A stretch of 64,000 nucleotides of DNA, taken from the NCBI RefSeq assembly GCF_022614595.1, contig NZ_JAJFAU010000003.1, positions 1 through 64,000 on the forward strand, written 5' to 3'. Of this stretch, positions 14,514-23,781 are shown piece after piece. The first letter of the stretch is position 1; every line of letters starts with the position of its first letter. A program made the translations under genes and the position numbers. The notes below the pieces were generated by a model that did not search any database, was not told the DNA's origin, and worked only from the letters and a program-made list of their open reading frames with translations. Source of the DNA: Streptomyces sp. CNQ085 (GTDB lineage Bacteria > Actinomycetota > Actinomycetes > Streptomycetales > Streptomycetaceae).

Positions 14514-16913
14514 ATGACGGCCACCGTCGAGGACCCGCCGGGACCGGACGACGGAGCGGAGCGCGTACGGCGGCGCCTGACCGTGCGCGGCACCGTCCAG
14601 GGCGTGGGGTTCCGCCCCTTCGTCCACGCACTGGCCTCGCGGCTGGGGCTGTCGGGCCATGTGCTGAACAACACCGGCGGGGTGGTCGCCGAGGTCGAGG
14701 GCGAGCCCGCGACGGTGGAGGCGTTCTGCCGGGGGCTGGCGCAGCAGGCGCCGCCCCTGGCGGTGGTCTCCTCGGTCGCGGCCGAGGACATCCCCGCGAT
14801 GGGGACCGGCCCGGACGGCCCGGGGTTCGTCATCCGCCCCTCCGAGCGGGGCGGGGGCCGAACCCTGATCCCGCCCGACACCGCCACCTGCGACGACTGC
14901 CTGCGGGAGCTGGCCGACCCGGCCGACCGCCGCCACCGGCACCCGTTCGTCACCTGCACTCACTGCGGCCCGCGGTTCACCATCGCCACCGCACTGCCCT
15001 ACGACCGCGCGACCACGACCATGGCAGTCTTCCCCCTGTGCCCGGTCTGCGCACGGGAGTACGACGACCCCGCCGACCGCCGCTTCCACGCCCAGCCGGT
15101 CGCCTGCCACGACTGCGGACCCCGGCTGAGGCTCACCCCCGCCCGCGGCACGACCGCTGCCCCGGCCGCGGCCACGGGCGAGGAGGCGCTGGCCGGGGCC
15201 CGCCGGCTGCTGGAGAAAGGCGCGGTCGTGGCGGTCAAGGGCATCGGCGGCTACCACCTGGCCTGCGACGCGACGAACCCCGCCGCCGTCGCCGCACTGC
15301 GCGGGCGCAAGGCACGGGGCGCCAAACCCCTCGCGGTGATGTGCCCCGACACACGGAGCGCCGCGCGGCTCGGCCGCGTGGGCCCCGCCGAACACCGTGC
15401 GCTGGCCGCGCGGCCGCGCCCCATCGTGCTGCTGCGCCGCCACACGCCCGGCGAACGGGAGGACGTCCCGCTGGCGGACGGCGTCTGCCCGGGCAGCCCG
15501 GATGTGGGTGTGCTGCTGCCCTACACCCCGCTGCACCGGCTGCTGTTCGGTCTGCGCGGCGATCCGCCCGGTCCTGAGGTGCTGGTGATGACCAGCGGCA
15601 ACCGCTCGGGCGAACCCATCGTGACCGACGACCGCGAGGCCCTGACCCGGCTGGCGGGACTGGCCGACGCCTGGCTGTGGCACGACCGGCCCATCGCTGC
15701 GCCCTGCGACGACTCGGTGGTGCGGGTGCGCGCGGACGGGAGCGAGGTCGTCCTGCGCCGCTCGCGCGGTTACGTCCCCGCCCCCGTCGAGCTCCCCGTG
15801 CCACTGGAGCCCTCTCTGGCCGCCGGCGCGGACCTGAAGAACGCGATCTGCGTCGCCGAGGGGCGCTCCGCCTGGTTCTCCCCCCACATCGGTGACCTGG
15901 ACGACCTGGCCGCCCTGAGGGCGCTGGACGGAGCCGAGGAGCGCCTGCGCGCGCTGACCGGCGTGGTGCCCCGGGTGCTGGCCGCCGACCGCCATCCCGG
16001 CTACCGCTCCGCACGGTGGGCCCGCGACCGCGCCGGAGTCAGGCCTCTGCGCCGGGTGCAGCACCACCACGCGCACATCGCCTCGGCCATGGCCGGGAAC
16101 GGACTGGACGGCCGGACCCCGGTCATCGGCGTCGCCTTCGACGGCACCGGCTACGGCGACGACGGGGCCGTGTGGGGCGGCGAGGTGCTGCTCGCCGGCT
16201 ATGGCGGCTACCGGCGGCTGGCGCACCTGGCGTACGTGCCCCTGCCCGGCGGCGACGCCGGGGTGGGCAACCCCTGCCGTATGGCGCTGTCCCATCTGCG
16301 CTCCGCGGGGATCCCCTGGGACCCGGGCCTGCCGTGCGCCGCCGCCTGCCCGCCGGATGAACGGCGCGTGCTGGAGCGGCAGCTGAAGCGCTCGCTGGCC
16401 TGTGTGCCCACCTCCAGCATGGGGCGGCTGTTCGACGCGGTGTCCTCGCTGGCCGGGGTGTGCCACCGGACGGGCTACGAGGGCCAGGCCGCAGTCGAAC
16501 TGGAGGCGGCCGCCGCGACGGCATGGCGGGAAAGCGGGCCCGGGTACGCCTTCGCCCTGCGCCGGCCGGTCCCGGGCGGCACGGGCGCGATGGTGCTCGA
16601 CCCCGCGCCCGTACTGCGCGAGGCCGCCCGCGACCTGCGCTCCGGAACCCCGGCCCCGGTCGTCGCCGCGCGGTTCCACCGGGCCGTGGCCGGGGCGGTG
16701 GAGGAGGTCTGCCGCCGGGCGCGCCGGGACACCAAGGCGGCCACCGTCGCCCTGTCCGGCGGAGTGTTCGCAAACGCCCTGCTGGACGAGGAGTGCCAGC
16801 GGCGGCTGCGCGCCGCCGGATTCACGGTGCTGCGCCACCACGGTGTGCCGCCCGGCGACGGAGGCCTGGCTCTCGGCCAGCTGCTCGTGGCGGCGCGTGC
16901 CGGAGTTTCCTGA
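14514..16913 (+). CDS. hypF: Carbamoyltransferase HypF
   Basis: A 799-residue enzyme that makes the cyanide ligands of the [NiFe] site: it activates carbamoyl phosphate and passes the carbamoyl group to the C-terminal cysteine of HypE. Domains in order: acylphosphatase (about 20-110; VRGTVQGVGFRPFVHALASR), two Cys4 zinc fingers (about 125-210; CDDCLREL, CTHCGPRF, CPVCAREY, CHDCGPRL), YrdC-like (about 220-410; VAVKGIGGYHLACDA, VMTSGNRSGEP) and Kae1/TobZ-like carbamoyltransferase (about 430-799; VQHHHAHIASAM, VAFDGTGYGDDGAVWGGE, SGGVFANALL). All motifs are present. A GGAGGGGGAG ribosome site precedes ATG 14514. Confidence 0.95.
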   Translation: MTATVEDPPGPDDGAERVRRRLTVRGTVQGVGFRPFVHALASRLGLSGHVLNNTGGVVAEVEGEPATVEAFCRGLAQQAPPLAVVSSVAAEDIPAMGTGPDGPGFVIRPSERGGGRTLIPPDTATCDDCLRELADPADRRHRHPFVTCTHCGPRFTIATALPYDRATTTMAVFPLCPVCAREYDDPADRRFHAQPVACHDCGPRLRLTPARGTTAAPAAATGEEALAGARRLLEKGAVVAVKGIGGYHLACDATNPAAVAALRGRKARGAKPLAVMCPDTRSAARLGRVGPAEHRALAARPRPIVLLRRHTPGEREDVPLADGVCPGSPDVGVLLPYTPLHRLLFGLRGDPPGPEVLVMTSGNRSGEPIVTDDREALTRLAGLADAWLWHDRPIAAPCDDSVVRVRADGSEVVLRRSRGYVPAPVELPVPLEPSLAAGADLKNAICVAEGRSAWFSPHIGDLDDLAALRALDGAEERLRALTGVVPRVLAADRHPGYRSARWARDRAGVRPLRRVQHHHAHIASAMAGNGLDGRTPVIGVAFDGTGYGDDGAVWGGEVLLAGYGGYRRLAHLAYVPLPGGDAGVGNPCRMALSHLRSAGIPWDPGLPCAAACPPDERRVLERQLKRSLACVPTSSMGRLFDAVSSLAGVCHRTGYEGQAAVELEAAAATAWRESGPGYAFALRRPVPGGTGAMVLDPAPVLREAARDLRSGTPAPVVAARFHRAVAGAVEEVCRRARRDTKAATVALSGGVFANALLDEECQRRLRAAGFTVLRHHGVPPGDGGLALGQLLVAARAGVS

Positions 16914-16975
16914 CGAGATCCGGCAAACCTCACGACCCAATCGGTGAACTCGCCGGCGACGGACGGAGAACGCAC

Positions 16976-17287
16976 ATGTGCCTGGCGGTGCCCGGCAGGG
17001 TGACCGGGATCGAGGAACGCGACGGCACGCGCATGGCGCGCGTCGACTTCGGCGGGGTGGTCAAGGACGTGTGCCTGGCCTACCTGCCCGACGTGGAGGC
17101 CGGCGAGTACGTCATCGTCCACGTCGGCTTCGCGCTGCAGCGGCTGGACGAGGAGTCGGCCAGGGCGTCGCTGGAGTTGTTCGAGCAACTGGGACTGCTG
17201 GACGAGGAGTTCGGCGACGCATGGGAACGGGCGGCGGCCGACGCCGGACAGGCCCGGCCGGCACCGGCGAAGGAGGTCACCAGGTGA
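16976..17287 (+). CDS. hypC: Hydrogenase maturation chaperone HypC
   Basis: A 103-residue chaperone that works with HypD in building Fe(CN)2CO and hands it to the large subunit. The conserved start MCLAVPGRV carries the essential Cys2; the OB-like core is [20 protein letters not shown] and [19 protein letters not shown]. The C-terminus extends slightly beyond the usual 75-90 residues. It overlaps hypD by GTGA, so translation is probably coupled. The 62-bp gap after hypF is the largest in the operon. Confidence 0.94.
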   Translation: MCLAVPGRVTGIEERDGTRMARVDFGGVVKDVCLAYLPDVEAGEYVIVHVGFALQRLDEESARASLELFEQLGLLDEEFGDAWERAAADAGQARPAPAKEVTR

Positions 17288-18420
17288 GGTACATCGAGGA
17301 GTTCAACGACCCGGAGCTGGCGAAACGGCTGCTGGAGGACATCCACGCCACCGCCACCCGCCCCTGGGCCATGATGGAGGTCTGCGGCGGCCAGACCCAC
17401 TCGATCATCCGGCACGGCATCGACCAGCTGCTGCCCGGACACATCGAGCTCGTCCACGGCCCGGGCTGCCCGGTCTGCGTCACCCCCCTGGAGATGATCG
17501 ACAAGGCGCTGGAGATCGCCTCCCGCCCCGAGGTGGTCTTCTGCTCCTTCGGCGACATGCTCCGCGTCCCCGGCACCGGCCGCGACCTGTTCCGGATCAA
17601 GAGCGCCGGCGGGGACGTACGGGTGGTCTACTCGCCGCTGGACGCCCTGGAGATCGCGCAGCGCCACCCCGACCGCGAGGTGGTCTTCTTCGGCGTCGGC
17701 TTCGAGACCACCGCGCCGGCCAACGCGATGACCGTCCACGAGGCGCGGCGGCGCGGCATCCGCAACTACAGCATGCTGATCTCGCACGTGCGGGTGCCGC
17801 CCGCCATCGAGGCGATCACGCGGGCACCGCACTGCCGGGTCCAGGCGTTCCTGGCTGCCGGCCACGTGTGCAGCGTGATGGGAACGGCCGAGTACCCGTC
17901 ACTGGCCGACCGCTTCGGCGTGCCCATCGTGGTCACCGGCTTCGAACCGCTGGACATCCTCGAGGGCGTGCGCCGCACCGTCCACCAGCTCGAGCGCGGC
18001 GAGCACCGGGTGGAGAACGCCTACCCCCGGGCGGTGAGGGAGGAGGGAAATCCCGCCGCGCGGCGCATGCTGGAGGAGGTCTTCGAGGTCACCGACCGCG
18101 CCTGGCGGGGCATCGGGGTGATTCCGGCCAGCGGCTGGCGGCTGGCGGAGGCCTTCCGCGAGTACGACGCCGAACACCGCTTCGAGGTCGGCGGCATCAC
18201 GACGCGCGAGTCCGGGGTGTGCCGCAGCGGCGAGGTGCTCCAGGGACTGCTCAAACCGGACGAGTGCGAGGCATTCGGCACCGCCTGCACCCCCCGCGAC
18301 CCGCTGGGCGCCACCATGGTCTCCAGCGAGGGCGCCTGCGCCGCCTACCACCTCTACCGGCGCCTGGGCGGCCCGGCCCGCCGAACCGGACCGGCGAGGG
18401 AGGCGGCCTCCGTTGGCTGA
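17284..18420 (+). CDS. hypD: Hydrogenase maturation Fe-S protein HypD
   Basis: A 378-residue scaffold on which Fe(CN)2CO is assembled. Conserved motifs are [68 protein letters not shown] and the C-terminal cysteine cluster ([33 protein letters not shown]-like [13 protein letters not shown]) that holds the 4Fe-4S cluster. All expected cysteines appear present. The GTG start is set by the GTGA overlap with hypC. It overlaps hypE by 8 bp. Confidence 0.95.
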   Translation: MRYIEEFNDPELAKRLLEDIHATATRPWAMMEVCGGQTHSIIRHGIDQLLPGHIELVHGPGCPVCVTPLEMIDKALEIASRPEVVFCSFGDMLRVPGTGRDLFRIKSAGGDVRVVYSPLDALEIAQRHPDREVVFFGVGFETTAPANAMTVHEARRRGIRNYSMLISHVRVPPAIEAITRAPHCRVQAFLAAGHVCSVMGTAEYPSLADRFGVPIVVTGFEPLDILEGVRRTVHQLERGEHRVENAYPRAVREEGNPAARRMLEEVFEVTDRAWRGIGVIPASGWRLAEAFREYDAEHRFEVGGITTRESGVCRSGEVLQGLLKPDECEAFGTACTPRDPLGATMVSSEGACAAYHLYRRLGGPARRTGPAREAASVG

Positions 18421-19492
18421 CACCACCAGCGCGACCTCCGACCCCGTGGACCCCGCCGAGTGGACCTGCCCGGCCCCGTTGCGCGACCACCCGGTGGTCG
18501 TCATGGGGCACGGCGGCGGCGGGGCCCTCTCCGCGGAACTGGTGGAGCACCTCTTCGTCCCCGCCTACGGCAACGAGACGCTGGCCGGGCTCGCCGACTC
18601 GGCCGCGCTGTCGCTGGGCGGCACGCGCCTGGCGTTCTCCACCGACTCCTACGTGGTGCGCCCGCTGTTCTTCCCCGGCGGCTGCATCGGCGACCTGGCC
18701 GTCAACGGCACCGTCAACGACCTGGCCATGAGCGGAGCGCGGGCGGCGTACCTGTCGTGCGCGTTCATCCTCGAGGAGGGCACCGAACTGGCGTTGGTCC
18801 GGCGGGTCGCCCAGGCGGTCGGCACGGCCGCCGCGGCGGCCGGCGTCACCGTGGCCACCGGCGACACCAAGGTGGTCGACGCCCGGCACGGCGACGGGAT
18901 CTTCGTCAACACCGCCGGCATCGGGCTGATCCCCGGGGGCGTCGACATCCGCCCGCAGCGCGCCGAACCCGGCGACGTGGTGATTGTCAGCGGGCCGATC
19001 GGGATGCACGGAGTGGCCATCATGAGCGTCCGCGAGGGACTGGAGTTCGGGGTGGAGGTGTGCAGCGACACCGCGCCCCTGGGCGGACTGGTGCAGGCGA
19101 TGCTCGCGGCCGCCCCGGATCTCCACGCGCTGCGCGACCCCACCCGCGGCGGGCTGGGCACGGCGCTGAACGAGATCGCGGCGGCATCCGGCACCGGCGT
19201 CGTACTGAACGAGCGGGCCCTGCCCGTCCCGGAGGCCGTGTCGGCCGCCTGCGGCTTCCTCGGCCTGGATCCGCTGTACGTGGCCAACGAGGGACGTCTG
19301 GTCGCCTTCGTGCCGCGTGGGCGTGCCGATGCCGTACTCGCCGCGATGCGGGCGCACTCCCAGGGTGCCGGGGCCGTGGTCGTCGGGGAGTGTGTGGAGG
19401 ACCACCCGGGCATGGTCGTGGCCCGCACCGGGTTCGGCGGCACCCGCGTGGTGGACCTGCCGCTGGGCGAGCAACTGCCTCGCATCTGCTGA
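18413..19492 (+). CDS. hypE: Hydrogenase maturation dehydratase HypE
   Basis: A 359-residue PurM-like enzyme that dehydrates the carbamoyl group on its own C-terminal cysteine to a thiocyanate, using ATP. Motifs are [61 protein letters not shown] and [17 protein letters not shown]. It ends exactly in PRIC, the essential tail. The start is TTG 18413, inside the end of hypD. It closes the hyp operon and is followed at once by a hairpin terminator. Confidence 0.95.
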   Translation: MADTTSATSDPVDPAEWTCPAPLRDHPVVVMGHGGGGALSAELVEHLFVPAYGNETLAGLADSAALSLGGTRLAFSTDSYVVRPLFFPGGCIGDLAVNGTVNDLAMSGARAAYLSCAFILEEGTELALVRRVAQAVGTAAAAAGVTVATGDTKVVDARHGDGIFVNTAGIGLIPGGVDIRPQRAEPGDVVIVSGPIGMHGVAIMSVREGLEFGVEVCSDTAPLGGLVQAMLAAAPDLHALRDPTRGGLGTALNEIAAASGTGVVLNERALPVPEAVSAACGFLGLDPLYVANEGRLVAFVPRGRADAVLAAMRAHSQGAGAVVVGECVEDHPGMVVARTGFGGTRVVDLPLGEQLPRIC

Positions 19493-19495
19493 CAA

Positions 19496-19527
19496 GGCGG
19501 GACGTCGGCGCGTCCCGGCGTCCCGCC
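19496..19527 (+). terminator. Terminator of the hyp operon
   Basis: Nine-bp arms GGCGGGACG (19496-19504) and CGTCCCGCC (19519-19527) around a 14-nt loop, 3 bp after the hypE stop. Confidence 0.7.
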
Positions 19528-19531
19528 CGGA

Positions 19532-19840
19532 TCAGTGGTCCGCCCCGGCACCCGCCACGGGCGCCGGGGCGGGGAGCGTACCGGCCCCGTCCTCCTCCCC
19601 GCACTTCCTTCCGTCGGCGGCGCCGCCGGTGCGGAGCGTACGGCGCGGGAGGGGACCGGTCACGGCGGTGGTCACCGGCGCCATGAACACGAACACGGCG
19701 AAGAGGTCGGGACCGAGTACGCCCGGCTCCACACCCAGGTTGAGCATGACGAACTCGGTCAGACCGCGGCAGTTCATCATGACGCCCAGAACCAGGGCCT
19801 CGTTCCGGGTGCGGCCGCCGACCACGGCCGCGGCGAACGC
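19532..19840 (-). pseudogene. Na+/H+ antiporter (CPA2/Kef-type) C-terminal fragment
   Basis: The minus-strand frame reads GRTRNEALVLGVMMNCRGLT, EFVMLNLGVEPGVLGPDLFA, VFVFMAPVTTAVTGP. This is the last conserved stretch of a CPA2-type cation/proton antiporter, in which intact members read roughly ALMNTRGLTELVVLNIG. The upstream ten or so membrane helices are missing, and the sequence above 19840 is unrelated. A residual C-terminal tail runs to the stop at 19532. Confidence 0.65.
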
Positions 19841-19985
19841 CCGCGCCGAGCGGGAGTACGCCCCCCGCAAGGGGCTGGGTGCCATCCCGCCGGAGATGCT
19901 CGCCATTCCCGGCGGCGTCAACATCCACGGTGTGAAGGCGCCGCTGAAGGACCCCGCCGACTTCGGTCTCCGCTGTCAGACGCGC

Positions 19986-20180
19986 ACCGCCACCTACGCG
20001 CAGCCGGCCGAGGCCGCCGTCATCACGCTGACCCACTCCCTCGCCGCCGAGTGGGCTTCCGAGGGCGTACGCGTCAACGCGACAGCCCCCGGCCGGCCGC
20101 ACACGGACCTCACGCACGACTTCGCCACCGAACCGCGGCTCGCGGCTGTCCGAGCGCTTCCTGTCGGCCGTCCTGCCGGG
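19986..20180 (+). pseudogene. Short-chain dehydrogenase fragment
   Basis: One frame reads TYAQPAEAAVITLTHSLAAE, WASEGVRVNATAPGRPHTDL, THDFATEP. This is the catalytic-Tyr to NAxxPG region of a classical SDR (the YxxxK box appears as YAQPAEA, with the lysine lost). The Rossmann half and the C-terminus are missing. On the left it joins PGGVNIHGVKAPLKDPADFG, on the right (another frame, to 20347) EVWRLEATGLPFVFPVDTAT; I cannot identify either. The stretch 19841-20350 is thus a patchwork of fragments. Confidence 0.55.
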
Positions 20181-20352
20181 GGTCAGCGGGACGGCCGGTG
20201 CCCCGGATGGGGGCCGAGAAGGAGGTGTGGCGGCTGGAGGCGACCGGTCTGCCGTTCGTGTTCCCCGTCGACACAGCCACCGAGCGCGGTGCCCCGCTCC
20301 ACCGCCGCCGCGACGGCCTCTACGGAACGGTCACCCCGGCCGAGTGACCCGG

Positions 20353-20390
20353 CGCCCGCCGGCCGGGACTCGGATCCCGGCCGGCGGGCG
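20353..20390. terminator. Perfect 16-bp hairpin
   Basis: CGCCCGCCGGCCGGGA (20353-20368) and its exact complement (20375-20390) enclose a 6-nt loop. It separates the fragment region from the SRPBCC gene and probably ended the transcript of a lost gene. Confidence 0.65.
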
Positions 20391-20454
20391 TCACACGAGG
20401 CGTTGCCCGGCGGGTCGGCCGGACGTGCGGGTGCGCGGTGCCTACCGTCGCGGT

Positions 20455-20892
20455 ATGCCCCTCATCCGGATCGAACGCCGCACCCACCTCCCGGCAGCGG
20501 AGGCGTGGCGCAGGCTGACCACCTGGGAGAACCACGCCCGCCACGTCCCGTTCACCGCGATCACGGTCACCACCGCGCCCCCCACGCGCGTCGGCACGCG
20601 TTTCACAGCACGCACGGGCACCGGACGGGCCGGGTTCGACGACCCCATGGAGGTCGTGCGCTGGGAGCCGCCGGCCGCCGGCCGTCCCGGCCGCTGCCGG
20701 GTGGAGAAGCGGGGGAGGGTCGTGCTCGGCTGGGCCGAGGCGGAGGTGGTCCCCGCCGGTGGGGGCTCGCTGGCCGTCTGGCGCGAGGAAGTACGGATGC
20801 GGGGGCTGCCGCGCCTGCTGGACCCGCCGACGGCGTGGGCGGCCCGACTGCTGTTCGACAGGGTGGTGACGGGGCTGCTGAGGGAGCGGTGA
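20455..20892 (+). CDS. SRPBCC (START/Bet v1-like) family protein
   Basis: A 145-residue protein with the polyketide-cyclase/dehydrase-like fold: IRIERRTHLPAAEAWRRLTT, WENHARHVPFTAITVTT, VGTRFTARTGTGRAGFDDPM and a C-terminal helix RLLFDRVVTGLLRER. Such proteins hold hydrophobic ligands; the ligand is unknown. ATG 20455 has no ribosome site, but TACCGT (20443-20448) is a -10-like element just 6 nt before it, so the mRNA is probably leaderless. Confidence 0.82.
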   Translation: MPLIRIERRTHLPAAEAWRRLTTWENHARHVPFTAITVTTAPPTRVGTRFTARTGTGRAGFDDPMEVVRWEPPAAGRPGRCRVEKRGRVVLGWAEAEVVPAGGGSLAVWREEVRMRGLPRLLDPPTAWAARLLFDRVVTGLLRER

Positions 20893-20943
20893 CCGCCGCG
20901 CCCCCGGCCGGTTCCGCGGGCGTCCTGGCCGGGGCGGGCCGGC

Positions 20944-21702
20944 TCACACCTCACGCACGGTCACGCCGGCCGCGGTCAGCGCGCCGGTCTGGTCACCGGG
21001 GGCGCCCTCCTCCGTCACCACCGCGTCGAGAGCCGAGACCGGCGCGACGAAGGCGAGGGCGGTGCGGGAGAACTTGGCCGCGTCGGCGACCGCGACCACC
21101 CGGCGGGCCGAGGTGATCGCGGCACGTTTGACGGCGGCGTCGGCCAGGTCGTACGCGGTCAGTCCGTCCGCAGCGTTCAGGCCGCAGCAGCCGATGACGG
21201 CGGTGTCGAAGCGCAGCGTGGCCAGGGATGCCTCGGCCAGCGGGCCGGTCAGCGCCAGCTCACCCGGGCGCGGCTCCCCGCCGGGCAGCAGCAGCTTCAA
21301 CCGGGGGGCGTCGGTGAGGACGTTGGCGGCGTGCAGGGACAGCGGCATGACGGTCAGCCGGCGGTCGGCCAGGGCACGGGCCACCTCCAGGCAGGTCGTG
21401 CCGCTGTCGAGGACGACCGACTCGCCATCGGTGATCAAGGAGGCCGCCTCGGCGGCGATCCGTCGCTTGGCGTCCGACCGCTCCAGCTCCCGCAGCACGA
21501 ACGGCGGCTCCTCACCGCGCAGCAGCAGGCTCCTGGCCCCGCCTCGATAGCGTTCCAGAACCCCCTGGTCCGCCAGGACCTCCAGATCGCGCCGGACGGT
21601 CATCTCCGAGGCGCCGGTGAGCCCGGCCAGCTCCGCCACGCTCAACTGCCCGGCCTCGCGTACGGCCTCGGTGATCCGTCTCAGTCGTTCCGCGCTCGCC
21701 AC
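20944..21702 (-). CDS. DeoR family transcriptional regulator
   Basis: About 252 residues. The N-terminal HTH is RLRRITEAVREAGQLSVAEL, then GASEMTVRRDLEVLADQGVL, and is followed by the sugar-phosphate-binding domain (LITDGESVVLDSGTTCLEVA, ALTGPLAEASLATLRFD, FSRTALAFVAPVSALD). I prefer GTG 21702; a TTG at 21738 would add 12 unconserved residues. It is divergent from an MFS gene and most likely represses it in response to a phosphorylated sugar or nucleoside. Confidence 0.9.
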   Translation of the reverse strand: MASAERLRRITEAVREAGQLSVAELAGLTGASEMTVRRDLEVLADQGVLERYRGGARSLLLRGEEPPFVLRELERSDAKRRIAAEAASLITDGESVVLDSGTTCLEVARALADRRLTVMPLSLHAANVLTDAPRLKLLLPGGEPRPGELALTGPLAEASLATLRFDTAVIGCCGLNAADGLTAYDLADAAVKRAAITSARRVVAVADAAKFSRTALAFVAPVSALDAVVTEEGAPGDQTGALTAAGVTVREV

Positions 21703-21776
21703 GCCGGAAATTGAACATGGAAGATGTGTGAAATTCAATCTTTCGAACAGTAGTTTTGTTTGTTAACTTCTGGAAC
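21703..21776. promoter_or_regulatory. DeoR/MFS divergent promoter and operator region
   Basis: A 74-bp strikingly AT-rich gap in this GC-rich window. The heptamer GAACATG occurs twice (near 21713 and 21773), and TTTTGTTTGTTAACTTC lies before the MFS start. These are candidates for DeoR binding and for the two promoters. Confidence 0.55.
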
Positions 21777-23006
21777 ATGGAGAGGACGCTGCGGCTCGCA
21801 CGGCTGGCCACCTTCGCCTACTTCGGCCTCAACGGCTTCCTGATGGGCACGTGGGTCGTCCACATCCCGGTGGTGGAGGACCGCGCGGGGATCAGCCACG
21901 CCGTTCTGGGCTGGCTGCTGCTCCTGCTCGGCGGCGGAGCCTTCGCGGGCATGCGGCTGACCGGACCGCTGGCCGATCGTTTCGGCGCCCGCGTGGTGGT
22001 GCCGGTGAGCGCGGTGCTGTGCAGCGTGTCCCTGGTGCTGCCCGGGCTGGCCGAGGAGGCCCGGACACTGGGCGCGGCGCTGCTGGTGTTCGGCTTCGGC
22101 ACCGGCTGTCTGGACGTCGCCATGAACACCCACGCCATCCAGGTGGAGCGCTGCTACCGGCGGCCTGTCATGTCCGCCTTCCACGCGGTCTTCTCCGTCG
22201 GAGGGGCGCTCGCGGCCCTGGTCGGTGCCCGGACCCTCAGCTGGGGCTGGGACGCCGCCGCGACCCTCGTCGGGATGGGCGCGGCCGGGCTCCTGGTCGC
22301 CGTCCTGGCCGCTCCCGCACTGCTGCGCCCCGAGCTCGCCGGGCCGGGAGACCCTGCCGCGGAGGGACGGAAGGCGTCCGCCGGGGCGCGGCGCGGAACG
22401 CCCGCACGGATCTGGGCGCTGGCCGTCCTCGCGCTGATGCTGATGCTCGCCGAGGGCGTCGCCAACGACTGGAGCGTGCTCGCCCTGCGGGAGGTCCTGG
22501 GCGCGCCCGCCGCCACGGCGGCCCTCGCCTACGGGGCCTTCGCCACCGCCATGACCGTCGGACGCCTGCTCACCGACCGGGTGGCCGCGCGGTTCGGTCC
22601 GGTCGCGATCGTCCGCTACGGCACTCTTCTGGCCTCGCTCGGCCTGTCGGCGGTGGTGGTCTCGCCCTGGGCCCCCCTGGCCCTGGCGGGCTGGACGGTC
22701 TTCGGCCTGGGACTGTCCGGCTGCGTTCCCCAGCTCTTCAGCGCCGCGGGCCACACCGACCCGGAAGCCGCCGGGGCCAACGTCTCACGTGTGGCGGGGC
22801 TCGGTTACCTCGGCATGCTGGCCGGGCCGGCCGTCATCGGGCCGCTCACCCATCTCGTACCGCTGAACGTCACCTTCCTGCTGCCCGTGGCCCTGTGCGC
22901 CCTGGCGGCCGGGGCCGCCGGGATCCTGCGGGCCGAGCCCCGCGAAGGCGCCGGGCGAGGGGAACCCGCCGGAGAGCGGGCGGAGGTCGCCGGGGCGGCC
23001 GGCTGA
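21777..23006 (+). CDS. Major facilitator superfamily transporter
   Basis: A 409-residue membrane protein with about 12 hydrophobic helices. The first helix region is ATFAYFGLNGFLMGTWVVHI, followed by GAFAGMRLTGPLADRFGARV (MFS loop 2-3 motif). The other half holds MTVGRLLTDRVAARFGPVAI. It resembles the YbjJ/fucose-permease-like branch. The substrate is unknown; the divergent DeoR regulator makes a sugar or nucleoside plausible. Start ATG 21777 lies directly in the regulatory gap. Confidence 0.88.
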   Translation: MERTLRLARLATFAYFGLNGFLMGTWVVHIPVVEDRAGISHAVLGWLLLLLGGGAFAGMRLTGPLADRFGARVVVPVSAVLCSVSLVLPGLAEEARTLGAALLVFGFGTGCLDVAMNTHAIQVERCYRRPVMSAFHAVFSVGGALAALVGARTLSWGWDAAATLVGMGAAGLLVAVLAAPALLRPELAGPGDPAAEGRKASAGARRGTPARIWALAVLALMLMLAEGVANDWSVLALREVLGAPAATAALAYGAFATAMTVGRLLTDRVAARFGPVAIVRYGTLLASLGLSAVVVSPWAPLALAGWTVFGLGLSGCVPQLFSAAGHTDPEAAGANVSRVAGLGYLGMLAGPAVIGPLTHLVPLNVTFLLPVALCALAAGAAGILRAEPREGAGRGEPAGERAEVAGAAG

Positions 23007-23074
23007 CGGGGCGGCCGACGGCACGGGCTGCCCGGAGGAGGCGACCCGCGCCTTTTCCGGCGGCGCTGCGGGCG

Positions 23075-23419
23075 TCAGCCGTCCTTGAGGGGGTCGTGCC
23101 CCCAGTTCATCAGGGAGTGCCGCCAGGTGGTGTCGGTGACGTCGCCGGAAGGCCGCTGGGCCAGGTGCCGCTTGATGTAACCGCTGACCTTGCGCATGTG
23201 GGCCACGTCGTCGTCGCTGAGGTCGGACTTCGAGGTCCGCAGCAGTTCGACGATGCGGCGGCCCGAGGCGTGGCCCGTACTCTCGCCACCGTCCCGGTGC
23301 TGCCCGGCGGCCCTGGACTCCTCCCGCCCCAGCCAGTCCTGGAGCTGCTTGGGCGTGAGATTGACCAGCTTCCCGAACTCGGCGACGGTTTCGTCGCGGT
23401 CCGCGCGGCCCTCAGTCAT
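23075..23419 (-). CDS. DUF3140 domain protein
   Basis: A 114-residue protein: TVAEFGKLVNLTPKQLQDWL, HASGRRIVELLRTSKSDLSD, DDVAHMRKVSGYIKRHLAQR, TWRHSLMNWGHDPLKDG. This is the full DUF3140 pattern, a small helical, possibly DNA-associated family of unknown function. Its start overlaps the end of the DUF2945 gene by 8 bp, so the two are co-translated. The pair is common in actinobacteria. Confidence 0.87.
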   Translation of the reverse strand: MTEGRADRDETVAEFGKLVNLTPKQLQDWLGREESRAAGQHRDGGESTGHASGRRIVELLRTSKSDLSDDDVAHMRKVSGYIKRHLAQRPSGDVTDTTWRHSLMNWGHDPLKDG

Positions 23420-23645
23420 CCCCGGAGCCCTTCTCGCGGAGGGCGTCGGGGCGGTGGACCGCCCGGCCGCCGGACTTCTCGCTGCGTACCTGGTACTGGG
23501 GGGCGTCGGGGGAGGCGTCCACGGTACGCCCGCCGGCCTCGGTGCGGGAGGTGATCTCCTCCTCGACCCTGCCGACGGCCTCGCCTCCGTGGCTCTTCCA
23601 GGAAACCCTGTCCCCTTTGCGGAACTTCCTGTTCTTCTTCGTCAT
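23412..23645 (-). CDS. DUF2945 (hypervirulence-associated TUDOR-like) protein
   Basis: A 77-residue basic protein: FRKGDRVSWKSHGGEAVGRV, EEEITSRTEAGGRTVDAS, APQYQVRSEKSGGRAVHRPD. This is a small SH3/TUDOR-like beta-barrel found in bacteria and fungi; its role is unknown. It forms a two-gene unit with the DUF3140 gene, whose start lies within its 3' end. ATG 23645 has a GGAGG-type site (from the CCTCC on the plus strand). Confidence 0.85.
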   Translation of the reverse strand: MTKKNRKFRKGDRVSWKSHGGEAVGRVEEEITSRTEAGGRTVDASPDAPQYQVRSEKSGGRAVHRPDALREKGSGDD

Positions 23646-23781
23646 CTTCCCCTCCTGCGAGGAGTGGGCGGATGAAAAGCCCGGTTCGCCCCCATCGTAT
23701 CGGTGCGGCGGTATTGCGCCACCGCGGAGTCGCGGAGTCGCGGAGCCGGACGGCCGCTGCGCCCCGCCGGGCCCGTGGGGC

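Noticed and set aside
13125-16940. Very long open frame antisense to hypA, hypB and hypF
   Set aside because: It is a by-product of high GC and codon bias; the translation is Gly/Arg/Gln/His-rich without homology, and the opposite strand has well-conserved proteins.
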